In this document: in pieces, positions 1 through 7,628 of the stretch
How positions within the stretch are numbered: position 1 is the first letter of the stretch
How the letters are laid out: every line of letters begins with the position of its first letter
Assembly: GCA_028871555.1 (NCBI GenBank)
Contig: JAGWNA010000025.1
Location: 1-39,368 of the forward strand
From: Lysobacteraceae bacterium
GTDB taxonomy: Bacteria; Pseudomonadota; Gammaproteobacteria; Xanthomonadales; Rhodanobacteraceae
DNA: 39,368 nucleotides
Direction of reading: 5' to 3'
Notes under the pieces: generated by a model
Seen by the model: only the letters and a program-made list of their open reading frames with translations
What the model was told of the DNA's origin: nothing
Database searches by the model: none
Made by a program: the position numbers and the translations under genes

Positions 1-699
1 GGCTGCTCGATGGGCGGCATGAGCGCGCTGGCCTACATGCTGCTGCACCCCGGCAGCGTGCGCGCGCACATCAGCGTGGATACCGCCCCGCAGGCGCAGC
101 CGTTCGCGATCGCGATCCGCTCGCTGCAGCGCGAGGCGATCCGCCTGGACCCGCGCTGGAACGAGGGCAACTACGACATCCATGCCGAGGAAGGCGGCCA
201 CTACCCCGACATCGGCATGAGCATCGCGCGCAAGCTGGGCGTGATCACCTACCGCTCGGCAATGGAATGGAACGGCCGCTTTGCGCGCATCCGGCTCGAT
301 CCGGAGCAGCGCGAGGACGAACCGTTCGGACGCGAATTCCAGGTCGAATCCTACCTCGAGGGCCACGCCCGGCGCTTCGTGCGCAACTTCGACCCCAACT
401 GCTATCTCTACCTGTCGCGCGCCAGCGACTGGTTCGACATCGCCGAATACGGCCACGGCAGCGTGCTCGAAGGCCTCAGGCGCATCCACATCGAACAGGC
501 CATGGTGATCGGCGTCAGCACCGATATCCTGTTTCCGCTGCAGCAGCAGGAACAGATCGCCGAAGGCCTGGAAGCGGCCGGCGCCAAGGTGGAATTCGTG
601 GCGCTGGATTCGCCGCAAGGGCATGACGCCTTCCTCGTCGACATCGACAACTACAGCCGGGCGATCGGCGGATTCCTGGGCCGGCTGCCAGCCGCCTGA
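1..699 (+). CDS. metX: Homoserine O-acyltransferase MetX, 3' part
   Basis: This is the C-terminal 232 residues of an alpha/beta-hydrolase-fold acyltransferase that activates homoserine for methionine synthesis; the 5' end lies outside the window. The first codons read GCSMGG, the nucleophile elbow carrying the catalytic Ser. The acid residue is the Asp in GVSTDILFP and the catalytic His is in PQGHDAFL, so all three triad residues are present in the expected order. In xanthomonads MetX homologues may use succinyl-CoA rather than acetyl-CoA, and the sequence alone does not settle which. It ends about 80 bp before a tRNA-Leu gene. It is probably core genome. Confidence 0.9.
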   Translation, partial: GCSMGGMSALAYMLLHPGSVRAHISVDTAPQAQPFAIAIRSLQREAIRLDPRWNEGNYDIHAEEGGHYPDIGMSIARKLGVITYRSAMEWNGRFARIRLDPEQREDEPFGREFQVESYLEGHARRFVRNFDPNCYLYLSRASDWFDIAEYGHGSVLEGLRRIHIEQAMVIGVSTDILFPLQQQEQIAEGLEAAGAKVEFVALDSPQGHDAFLVDIDNYSRAIGGFLGRLPAA

Positions 700-778
700 A
701 CACCGTCGACGCAAGTGCCACGCGAGGCTGCGGGTCTCGACCGCACGCGTCGAACCCGGCATAATGCTCCGCTCACAT

Positions 779-864
779 GCCGGTGTGGCGGAATGGTAGA
801 CGCGGCGGACTCAAAATCCGCTTGTGGTGACACAGTGGAGGTTCGAGTCCTCTCACCGGTACCA
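779..864 (+). tRNA. tRNA-Leu (anticodon CAA)
   Basis: This 86-nt class II tRNA has an encoded CCA end. The acceptor stem pairs GCCGGTG (779-785) with CACCGGT (854-860), with a G-U first pair, followed by discriminator A and CCA. The anticodon stem GCGGA/TCCGC encloses the loop CTCAAAA, giving anticodon CAA, which reads UUG. A long variable arm (TGGTGACACAGTG region) and the T arm with GTTCGAGTC fit leucine. A Tn3-type inverted repeat begins 48 bp past its end. I saw no second copy of the tRNA 3' end in the window. Confidence 0.95.
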
Positions 865-911
865 CGTGAGTGTTTCAGGCAGTACCAGCAATGCCCAGGG
901 CAATGCTTCTT

Positions 912-949
912 GGGGCCGTCTCAGAAAACGGAAAAAATCGTACGCTAAG
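912..949 (+). mobile_element. 38-bp terminal inverted repeat of a Tn3-family transposon
   Basis: The sequence begins GGGGCCGTCTCAGAAAACGG and ends CGCTAAG. It matches the remembered layout of Tn21/Tn501/Tn5393-type ends: GGGG, then TCAGAAAACGGAAAA, then a terminal CGCTAAG, 38 bp in total. The outer end (GGGG) faces the tRNA-Leu, so the element extended to the right. The resolvase stop codon lies inside the repeat. I could not find the partner repeat elsewhere in the window, so this is a one-ended relic. Confidence 0.85.
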
Positions 950-1370
950 CGTGCGTTGAGGCTGGCACCCAGCGATAGAGCGTAGGAATGGACACGCCGA
1001 GGTTCTTGGCCACCTCCCTGGGTGGTACTCCGCTGGCCAGCAGCTTCTTGGCTGACTCGATCTTGCCGTCGGTCATCTTCGGCTTGCGACCGCCCTTGCG
1101 ACCGAGCTGCTTGGCGACTTCCAGCCCGGCCCGGGTGCGCTCGACGATCAGCTCGCGCTCCATCTCAGCGAGGCTCGCCATGACGTGGAAGAAGCACCGG
1201 CCTGACGGCGTGCCGGTGTCGATGGAGTCGGTCAGGCTCCTGAACTGGACGTCCTTCTTGTGCAGATCGCCGACAAGATCGACCCGTTGCTTGACCGACC
1301 GACCAGTGCGCAGAAGTATCTCGACTTTCTTGGGATAGAGCACGCCATGCCCACCGTTAGGGTGATTCAC
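945..1370 (-). pseudogene. tnpR: Truncated Tn3-family serine resolvase (tnpR remnant)
   Basis: The C-terminal two thirds is an intact-looking serine resolvase: LVGDLHKKDVQFRSLTDSIDT, the helix ending MASLAEMERELIVERTRAG, and a C-terminal helix-turn-helix (GVPPREVAKNLGVSIPTLYRW). The N-terminal catalytic part with the YxRVS serine motif is missing. Homology fades near position 1315, where RTGRSVKQRVDLV replaces the usual RLDRLGRSxK segment; codons upstream to 1370 look unrelated. About 60 residues are lost, so it should be inactive. The stop codon sits in the Tn3 end at 912-949, the usual place for tnpR in several Tn3 elements. It is a relic of a transposition or deletion event at the island's left edge. 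Confidence 0.8.
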
Positions 1371-1422
1371 TCGACGAGCTGAGCGGCCGTCGTTTGCAGC
1401 TGACTTCCGGCATAAGCCAGGG

Positions 1423-2028
1423 TCAAGCTGTGTTGCGCCTGCGCGTGCTTGCTGTCGTGGATGGGCTCAGTGAGGCGAGTATTTTGTCGCGGCAGGTCGA
1501 CAGAATTTCATCAGCTAGCGGCGAATCATCCGGGCAAGCACGCGACAGGACAACGGCACCGAGCGCATGCGCCAGCATGTCGAGGGACTTCGCTCGGGTC
1601 TCGGCCGGATCTGTTCCTTGCAGCGACGTGCCCTCCGAGTTCACCGCAGACAGCAGGCTCTCGATGCCCTCCGCAAACGTGGCCCGGACTGCTTCCGGTT
1701 GGCGCGCTGCATCCCCGCCCAATGCAGCCATTGTGCAGCCGGTTGCGCGGGCATCGCGGTGCTCGCGTGAGAGATACACCCGCACGAATTCCGACATGTC
1801 CACACCCGCGCTCAACGCAGCGGTCTGTGCGATGCCGCACGCCGCCGATTCCGCCATCAGGTCGGTCTTGGAGTGGAAGTGTTTGTAGAAGCCGCCATGG
1901 GTGAAGCCAGCAGCGGCCATCAGATCGGCAACGCCGACCCCGTCGTAACCGTGCTCCCGGAACAGCGTGGACGCCGTCTCGACAACATGCGCCCGGTTGG
2001 CTTGCGCTTGTGCCTTGGTGACTTTCAT
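1423..2028 (-). CDS. TetR/AcrR-family repressor (NemR-like context)
   Basis: This 201-residue regulator has an N-terminal TetR helix-turn-helix at about residues 12-58 (ASTLFREHGYDGVGVADLM, then FTHGGFYKHF) and a ligand-binding C-terminal domain. The start has a strong ribosome site, GGAGGAG, a few bases upstream. It is divergent from the flavin reductase at 2161, and a perfect dyad lies between them, the classic arrangement for autorepression plus control of the neighbour. The C-terminal domain has a Cys in ATGCTMAALGG that aligns with GCPIAGLG of the second TetR at 7629. In E. coli, NemR (a TetR) represses the OYE gene nemA and senses electrophiles through Cys, so a similar role is plausible but inferred. 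Confidence 0.85.
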   Translation of the reverse strand: MKVTKAQAQANRAHVVETASTLFREHGYDGVGVADLMAAAGFTHGGFYKHFHSKTDLMAESAACGIAQTAALSAGVDMSEFVRVYLSREHRDARATGCTMAALGGDAARQPEAVRATFAEGIESLLSAVNSEGTSLQGTDPAETRAKSLDMLAHALGAVVLSRACPDDSPLADEILSTCRDKILASLSPSTTASTRRRNTA

Positions 2029-2069
2029 GGCTCCTCCACGGTGAACCCGTGCCTGGACGGGTCTCCATC

Positions 2070-2099
2070 ATACATTGATGTCGACCGTCATCAATGTAT
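2070..2099. promoter_or_regulatory. Perfect 11-bp inverted repeat, likely TetR operator
   Basis: The arms ATACATTGATG (2070-2080) and CATCAATGTAT (2089-2099) are exact reverse complements around an 8-bp centre. The dyad lies 41 bp upstream of the TetR start (1423-2028, minus) and 61 bp upstream of the OYE start at 2161. A TTGACT hexamer (2099-2104) overlaps the right arm and could be a -35 element; no clear -10 was seen at ideal spacing. Binding here would repress both divergent genes. Confidence 0.8.
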
Positions 2100-2160
2100 T
2101 GACTTTTTAGATTATGATCATCATCATTAAGTCATTCACCACCGTGGACGCCGAAACAAC

Positions 2161-3243
2161 ATGACCGAGCAAGCGCTTTTCGAACCGTACGCACTGGGTG
2201 GCCTGATGCTCGCCAATCGCATCGTCATGGCGCCGCTGACCCGCAATCGTGCCGCCGCCGGATTGGTACCCAGTGCGCTGGCCGCAACGTATTACGCCCA
2301 GCGCGCCTCGGCCGGGCTGATCATCACCGAGGCCACCCAGGTGTCAGCCCAAGCCCAGGGCTATCAGGACACTCCAGGGCTGTACGCGCCGGAGCAAATA
2401 GCCGGCTGGCGCAAGGTCACGGACGCCGTGCATGCCAAGGGTGGGCGCATCTTTGTGCAACTCTGGCATGTGGGCCGCGTCTCGCACGTGGACGTCCAGC
2501 CTGGCGGCGCCGCACCGGTCGCGCCATCGGCGATACGTGCGGCGACGAAGACTTTCGTGAATAACGGATTCGTGGACGTGTCCGAGCCACGTGCTCTGGA
2601 ACTCGACGAACTGCCGGGCATCGTGAACGATTTTCGTCAGGCTGCGGCGAACGCCATTGTTGCCGGCTTCGACGGTGTGGAAATCCACGGCGCCAACGGC
2701 TACCTGCTGGAGCAGTTCATCAAGGACGGATCCAACCACCGCACTGACGCCTACGGTGGCTCGATCGAAAACCGTGCGCGCCTGCTGCTTGAAGTGACGG
2801 CCGCGGTCGTGAGTGAGATTGGCGCGGAACGCACCGGCGTGCGCATCTCGCCCGTGTCACCAGCCGGTGGAATCTCCTGTAGCGCCCCGCAGCCGCAGTA
2901 TGACTACATCGCCGAGCAACTCAGCGCGCTGGGCATCGTCTACCTGCACGTGGTCGAAGGTGCGACCGGTGGTGCGCGCAATGTCGCCCCGTTCGACTAC
3001 GACGCGCTGCGCCATCGGTTCAAGCAGACCTACCTGGCCAACAACGGCTACGACTTGGAACTCGCCACCGCCCGGCTCGACGAGGGCAAGGCAGACCTGT
3101 TCGCCTTCGGCCGCCCGTTCATCAGCAACCCGGATCTGGTCGAACGCCTCAAGACCGATGCGCCGCTGGCTCCCCTAGACCCGGCCACGCTCTATGGCGG
3201 CGGCGCTGCGGGCTACATCGACTACCCGACCATCTCCGGCTGA
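2161..3243 (+). CDS. Old Yellow Enzyme family alkene reductase (NemA-like)
   Basis: This 360-residue FMN-dependent ene-reductase reduces activated C=C bonds of enals, enones, quinones or nitro compounds with NAD(P)H. Visible signatures are the N-terminal FMN-binding segment ANRIVMAPLTRNRA, the substrate-binding pair in HGANGYLLEQF (His and Asn, with the following Tyr as the usual proton donor), NHRTDAYGGSIENRARL, and the C-terminal FMN phosphate region FAFGRPFISNPDLV. Length and motif order match NemA/XenA-class OYEs. It is the first gene of a long co-directional run and faces a TetR gene across a perfect operator, which suggests induction by its own electrophilic substrates. No strong ribosome site is visible before the ATG. 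Confidence 0.9.
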   Translation: MTEQALFEPYALGGLMLANRIVMAPLTRNRAAAGLVPSALAATYYAQRASAGLIITEATQVSAQAQGYQDTPGLYAPEQIAGWRKVTDAVHAKGGRIFVQLWHVGRVSHVDVQPGGAAPVAPSAIRAATKTFVNNGFVDVSEPRALELDELPGIVNDFRQAAANAIVAGFDGVEIHGANGYLLEQFIKDGSNHRTDAYGGSIENRARLLLEVTAAVVSEIGAERTGVRISPVSPAGGISCSAPQPQYDYIAEQLSALGIVYLHVVEGATGGARNVAPFDYDALRHRFKQTYLANNGYDLELATARLDEGKADLFAFGRPFISNPDLVERLKTDAPLAPLDPATLYGGGAAGYIDYPTISG

Positions 3244-3296
3244 GGCACGCCCATGCGTGCACCCCACCAGAACAACTCTTGAAAAGGAAAATATCC

Positions 3297-4085
3297 ATGA
3301 CCACGCTTCCAACTGTCCTCGTCACCGGCGCCTCCAGCGGCATCGGCGCCACCTACGCCGAGCGCTTCGCCCGCCGCGGCCACGATCTCGTACTTGTTGC
3401 GCGCGACAAGTCGCGCCTGGATGCCTTGGCAGCGCGCTTGCGTGCGGAAAGCAACGTGGCCGTCGAAGTGCTGCAGGCCGACCTTACGCAGCCTGCCGAC
3501 CTGTCCGTGGTCGAATCTCGCTTGCGCGATGACGCTCGCATCGGTGTCCTGATCAATAACGCCGGCGTGGCTCAGTCGGGTGGCTTCGTGCAGCAGACCG
3601 CCGAGAGCATCGAACGCCTGATCACGCTCAACACCACGGCGCTGACACGTCTCGCGGGTGCGGTTGCTCCGCGCTTTGTGCAGTCCGGAACCGGTGCGAT
3701 CGTCAACATTGGATCGGTGGTGGGTTTCGCACCCGAGTTCGGCATGTCGGTCTATGGCGCCACCAAGGCCTTCGTGCTCTTCCTCTCGCAGGGCCTCAAC
3801 CTGGAATTGTCGCCCAACGGCGTCTACGTGCAGGCGGTGCTGCCGGCGGCTACCCGCACGGAGATATGGGAGCGTGCCGGCATTGACATCAATAGCCTCC
3901 CCGAGGTGATGGACGTCGGTGAACTGGTCGATGCGGCACTGGTCGGATTCGACCGCCACGAACTGGTCACGATTCCGCCGTTGCACGTGGCTGGCCGCTG
4001 GGATGCGCTGGATGGTGCGCGCCAGGGTCTGATATCCGACATTCGACAGGCAAACGCTGCCGAACGCTATCGGCCACAGGTCTGA
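3297..4085 (+). CDS. Short-chain dehydrogenase/reductase (SDR)
   Basis: This 262-residue classical SDR has an N-terminal cofactor loop VTGASSGIGATYA (Rossmann TGxxxGIG), the NNAG motif (LINNAGVAQSGG) and the catalytic YGATK (Tyr-x-x-x-Lys), preceded by the Ser in NIGSVVG. It should oxidise or reduce a carbonyl/alcohol using NAD(P)(H). I chose the ATG at 3297 (MTTLPTVLVTG) over an in-frame TTG at 3279 because AAAAGGAAAA lies directly upstream as a ribosome site. It follows the OYE by 53 bp on the same strand, so it is probably cotranscribed. The substrate cannot be read from sequence. Confidence 0.88.
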   Translation: MTTLPTVLVTGASSGIGATYAERFARRGHDLVLVARDKSRLDALAARLRAESNVAVEVLQADLTQPADLSVVESRLRDDARIGVLINNAGVAQSGGFVQQTAESIERLITLNTTALTRLAGAVAPRFVQSGTGAIVNIGSVVGFAPEFGMSVYGATKAFVLFLSQGLNLELSPNGVYVQAVLPAATRTEIWERAGIDINSLPEVMDVGELVDAALVGFDRHELVTIPPLHVAGRWDALDGARQGLISDIRQANAAERYRPQV

Positions 4086-4160
4086 ACGTTGCCGCATTTT
4101 CCGCGCCACGACGCCTAGGCCTTGTCCTATCTGCACCATCTGCGCAAGAGGGAGAACGAG

Positions 4161-4984
4161 ATGAGTTCACGCAACACCGTCGGCATTGGCAGACGCGCGC
4201 TGGTAACCGGCGCATCCAGCGGCGTTGGCGCGGCCATCGCGCGCGAGCTGGCAGCACTTGGCGTTATCTCGTGCTGACGGCGCGCCGCCGCGACGCACTG
4301 GACGCGGTCGCAGCGACCTGCAAGGGCGTGAAGGCCGAGATCGTTACCGCAGATCTCGGCAAGCCGGATGCCGCGCATGCGCTCTGGGCCGCCGCTACCG
4401 CCAGCGGCCCGATCGACATCCTGATCAACAACGCCGGGTTCGGCTATTTCCGCCGGTTCGACGAGGTCGACTGGTCGCGCGATGCCGAGCTCATCCAACT
4501 CAACATGACCTCGCTCGTCGCGCTCGCGCGCTGCTTCGTGGACGCACATAAGGGAGGTGCCGCTCCGGCTCACATGCTGAACATCGCCTCGACCGACGCG
4601 TACCAGTCCGTGCCGAACATGGCGCTGTACGCCGCGTCGAAGGCCTTCGTGCGCAACTTCAGCGAGGGCCTCCACGACGAGTACCGCGGTTCGCCGCTGT
4701 CGGTGACCTGCATCAGCCCGGGCGGCACCGACACCGCGTTCCACGCCGCGTCCGGCGGTGGCGATTACTCCTGGATCGCGAGCGCTTCGACGAAAAGCGC
4801 AGCGTTCGTGGCGCAGGCCGGGGTCCATGAGATGCGGGCCGGCAAGCGCACGGTGATTCCTGGGCTTTTCAACAAATTGACATGCTTCGGCGTGCGCTTC
4901 TTGTCGCGGCGGCTCGCATCTCAGGTGGCCACTGTCGTACTCGGCAAACCGCGGCTGGCGCTGCCAGCGCGAAGTGCAACTTGA
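4161..4984 (+). pseudogene. SDR-family oxidoreductase interrupted by a one-base deletion
   Basis: Reading starts at ATG 4161 after a good ribosome site (GAGGGAGAACGAG) and gives LVTGASSGVGAAIARELAALG, then hits TGA at 4275. From about 4262 the SDR sequence continues in the next frame to 4984: LVLTARRRDALDAV, ILINNAGFGYF, a catalytic YAASKAF and CISPGG. Restoring one C in GGCGTTATCTCG (around 4261-4264) gives LGRYLVLTARRR and a normal SDR of about 275 residues. Either the gene is a recent pseudogene or the base is a sequencing error. A downstream ATG could not restore activity, because the cofactor loop would be lost. All other genes in this run are intact. Confidence 0.85.
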
Positions 4985-5021
4985 GATCGCAGCTGGCATC
5001 CACACACCGAAGGATTTCTCC

Positions 5022-5867
5022 ATGGGCCACACCCACCTCACCGCCGCGACCCGCTTTGCTGAAGTCGATGGCGACAAATTTGCCTACCGTCGCTGGGGCA
5101 GTGCGGCGTCAGACCAACCGCCCTTGTTGTTCCTGCAACATTTTCGTGGCGGCATGGACCACTGGGATCCGTTGATGACCGACGGTCTTGCCGAAGGCCG
5201 TGAAGTCATCCTCTATAACGGTCGTGGTGTTGCGTCGTCCAGCGGCAATCCGCGTACCCGCATCGAGGACATGGCCGACGACGCGGCAGCCTTCATCCAT
5301 GCTTTGGGCTTGCAGCAGATCGACGTTCTGGGCTTTTCGTTGGGTGGGTTTCAGGCGTTGGACTTGACCTGGCGTCATCCTGATCTGGTGCGCAAGCTGA
5401 TGCTACTTGGCACCGGCCCGCGCGGAGGCAATCCCGACATGGAGCCACGCGTGCTCACCACCGCCGTCCGACCAATTCCTATATTCGAAGACTTCCTATA
5501 CCTGTTCTTTGGCCGATCGGCGCAAGCCGAGCAAGCCGCGAGAGAATTCTGGCGACGTCGCCATGAGCGCGTCGAGCAAGACCCGCCGTCCTCACCGGAA
5601 GTGGCCAACGCGCAGATCGAGGCGAACATGCTGTACCTGTCCAGGCTGTCGGAAGACGACCCTTTCGCCTACCTGCGCAGCATCGAACAACCCACCTTCA
5701 TCCTTAATGGCGTCAACGATGTGATGGTCCCGACCATCAACTCGTTCTACATGGCACGCAACATGCCGAATGCCCAGTTGTTCATCTATCCCGATGCGGG
5801 TCACGCCGCGCAGTTTCAGTATCCGCAGCGCTTCCTGCGCCACGCAGTCCAGTTCCTGAGCGAGTGA
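5022..5867 (+). CDS. Alpha/beta hydrolase
   Basis: This 281-residue alpha/beta hydrolase has its nucleophile elbow in GFSLGG (Ser), the acid in NGVNDVMVP (Asp) and the catalytic His in PDAGHAAQF, the standard triad order. I chose ATG 5022 (MGHTHLTAATRF), preceded by AAGGATTT, over a GTG at 4974 that overlaps the preceding SDR. It is a clear paralogue of the hydrolase at 8255: both have FAYR near the N terminus, LGFSLGGF, GTGP, ND(V/I)MVP and PNAQL(F/V)IYxDAGH. It could be an esterase, lactonase or haloalkane-type enzyme; nothing in the sequence fixes the substrate. Confidence 0.87.
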   Translation: MGHTHLTAATRFAEVDGDKFAYRRWGSAASDQPPLLFLQHFRGGMDHWDPLMTDGLAEGREVILYNGRGVASSSGNPRTRIEDMADDAAAFIHALGLQQIDVLGFSLGGFQALDLTWRHPDLVRKLMLLGTGPRGGNPDMEPRVLTTAVRPIPIFEDFLYLFFGRSAQAEQAAREFWRRRHERVEQDPPSSPEVANAQIEANMLYLSRLSEDDPFAYLRSIEQPTFILNGVNDVMVPTINSFYMARNMPNAQLFIYPDAGHAAQFQYPQRFLRHAVQFLSE

Positions 5868-5924
5868 TGGCGACAACAGTCACCGCCCGCACCCGCACGC
5901 TCACGTCTCTCAAGGTTGTCCGCC

Positions 5925-6323
5925 ATGTTCAAGTTCAAATTCCTGTTGTGGGTATTCAGTCATCTGCTCAGACGGCAGATCAGGAACAACTCCGACTGCG
6001 CGAGTTACGTCGCGGGCAAGACTCTGGTGTTTCAGATCCGCACGCTGTCAGGTGTCGGTCGGTACTACGTCATCCGTGATGGCTCCATCCGATCCTTTGC
6101 TGGAGTGGTGGAGAGCCCCCAATTCACGCTCAGCTTCAAAGATGCCGCGCAAGGCTTCGCGATTCTGTCGGCCAAGGACAGCCAGGCGGCTTTCCTCAGC
6201 GGCCTGGGCAAGAAGGACTTGATGATCAGTGGCGACTTCCGGGAAGTGATGTGGTTCCAGGGCCTGGCTGCCTTCCTGCAGTCCCCGAAAGTCGTCCACC
6301 CTTATGACCGCACAGCCTTCTGA
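5925..6323 (+). CDS. Small SCP2-like protein
   Basis: This protein of about 132 residues has a basic, hydrophobic N terminus (MFKFKFLLWVFSHLLRRQ) followed by a beta-rich core reading like a sterol carrier protein 2 (SCP2) domain: YYVIRDGSIRSFAGV, FTLSFKDAAQGFAILSAKD and a C-terminal KKDLMISGDFREVMWFQGL. SCP2 domains bind lipids or other hydrophobic ligands. I chose ATG 5925, preceded by CAAGG, over a TTG at 5916. Its last 20 bp overlap the start of the flavin reductase at 6304, which suggests translational coupling. The domain assignment rests on pattern recognition only and is the weaker part of this call. Confidence 0.65.
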   Translation: MFKFKFLLWVFSHLLRRQIRNNSDCASYVAGKTLVFQIRTLSGVGRYYVIRDGSIRSFAGVVESPQFTLSFKDAAQGFAILSAKDSQAAFLSGLGKKDLMISGDFREVMWFQGLAAFLQSPKVVHPYDRTAF

Positions 6324-7581
6324 GTCGCCGATGAAACCCGACCTTTTGAACCAGCCGTTGCGCCTACCCAACGGCGCTGTGCTGCGCAATCGACTCGCCA
6401 AGGCCGCCATGAGCGAGACCCTTGGCAGTTACGACAATCACCCAACCATGGACCTGGTGCGCCTCTACCAGCGCTGGGCTGCCTCAGGCCTTGGGCTGAT
6501 CATCACCGGAAACGTCATGGTGGATCGTCGCGCCTTGGGCGAACCCGGCAACGTGGTTATCGAAGACGAATCGAGCCTTCCGATCCTTCGGCAGTGGGCC
6601 CAAGCGGCGACTGAGCGGGGGGCGGCCATATGGGTACAGCTTAACCATCCGGGTAAACAATCGACCAAGGGGCTGAATGCTTTCAACCTCGCGCCATCGG
6701 CTGTTCCTTTCCGCGAGGACATGGCAGCGTTCTTCGAGACCCCGCGTGAAGCCACCACGTCCGAGATCCAGGACATCATCGAACGCTTCGGCCGAAGTGC
6801 CGCGATCTGCAAGAAGGCCGGGTTCAGTGGCGTCGAGATTCATGGGGCACACGGCTATCTGATCAACCAATTTCTCTCGCCGCACCATAACCGCCGTACC
6901 GACGAGTGGGGTGGAAGTTCCGAGAAGCGGCGGCACTTTTTATTGGCCGTCTATGGGGAGATCCGCCGGCAAGTCGGTTCGGATTTTCCGGTGGGTATCA
7001 AGCTCAACTCGGCCGACTTTCAGCGCGGAGGCTTTAGCGAAGAAGAATCGATTGAGACGATCCGCGCGCTGGCCGATGCCGGCATCGACATGATCGAGAT
7101 CTCGGGCGGAACCTACGAGGCACCTGCAATGAGCGGCGCGATGCAAGACCCAAAGAAGGCTTCCACGGTGGCGCGCGAAGCGTATTTCCTCGATTTTGCC
7201 GCCAAGGTGCGCGCTGCCGTGAAAGTACCGCTTATGGTCACCGGCGGGTTCCGCACATCGGCCGGCATGAACACAGCCCTTCACTCCGGCGCGCTGGATG
7301 TAGTGGGCTTGGCGCGACTGCTGGCGATCGACCCCGACGCGCCCGCTGCGTTGCTGCAGGGGCGCGACAGCCCGCAGCAGGTGCACCCCATCAGCACCGG
7401 CCTCAAGGCTGTTGATCGTATGGGCATCATGGAGGTGCTTTGGTATACGCGACAGCTCAAGCGTATTGCCAGGGGAAGAGCTCCACGTCCCCACGAGGGT
7501 GGGCTGTCGGCGTTCCTCAAATCCGCTGTTATCAGCGGCTGGGGCACCTTCCGCACGCGCCGGCTGCGGGCACGCGATTGA
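6304..7581 (+). CDS. NADH:flavin oxidoreductase (second OYE-type enzyme)
   Basis: This protein of about 425 residues has an OYE-like TIM barrel distinct from the enzyme at 2161. It shows RLPNGAVLRNRLAKAAMSE at the N terminus, WVQLNHPGKQ, the active-site motif as HGAHGYLINQFLSP (His-x-x-His, versus His-x-x-Asn in the first OYE), NRRTDEWGGSSEKRR, and MVTGGFRT. There is no 2,4-dienoyl-CoA reductase-type C-terminal FAD/NAD domain. The ATG at 6304 overlaps the SCP2-like gene; ATG 6331 (MKPDLLNQP) is an equally possible start, and neither has a strong ribosome site. The C terminus is basic (RTRRLRARD). It probably reduces an enone or ene-ester produced or imported by the neighbours. Confidence 0.88.
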   Translation: MTAQPSESPMKPDLLNQPLRLPNGAVLRNRLAKAAMSETLGSYDNHPTMDLVRLYQRWAASGLGLIITGNVMVDRRALGEPGNVVIEDESSLPILRQWAQAATERGAAIWVQLNHPGKQSTKGLNAFNLAPSAVPFREDMAAFFETPREATTSEIQDIIERFGRSAAICKKAGFSGVEIHGAHGYLINQFLSPHHNRRTDEWGGSSEKRRHFLLAVYGEIRRQVGSDFPVGIKLNSADFQRGGFSEEESIETIRALADAGIDMIEISGGTYEAPAMSGAMQDPKKASTVAREAYFLDFAAKVRAAVKVPLMVTGGFRTSAGMNTALHSGALDVVGLARLLAIDPDAPAALLQGRDSPQQVHPISTGLKAVDRMGIMEVLWYTRQLKRIARGRAPRPHEGGLSAFLKSAVISGWGTFRTRRLRARD

Positions 7582-7628
7582 GTGTCTGAGAACTCGCTGC
7601 CAGAACATTGTCGCTAGCGGACACCCTT

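Noticed and set aside
779..864. tRNA-Leu as an attachment site with a direct repeat at the island's far end
   Set aside because: I looked for GTTCGAGTCC and the CACCGGTACCA end near 19.9 kb and elsewhere and saw none; no tyrosine integrase is present.
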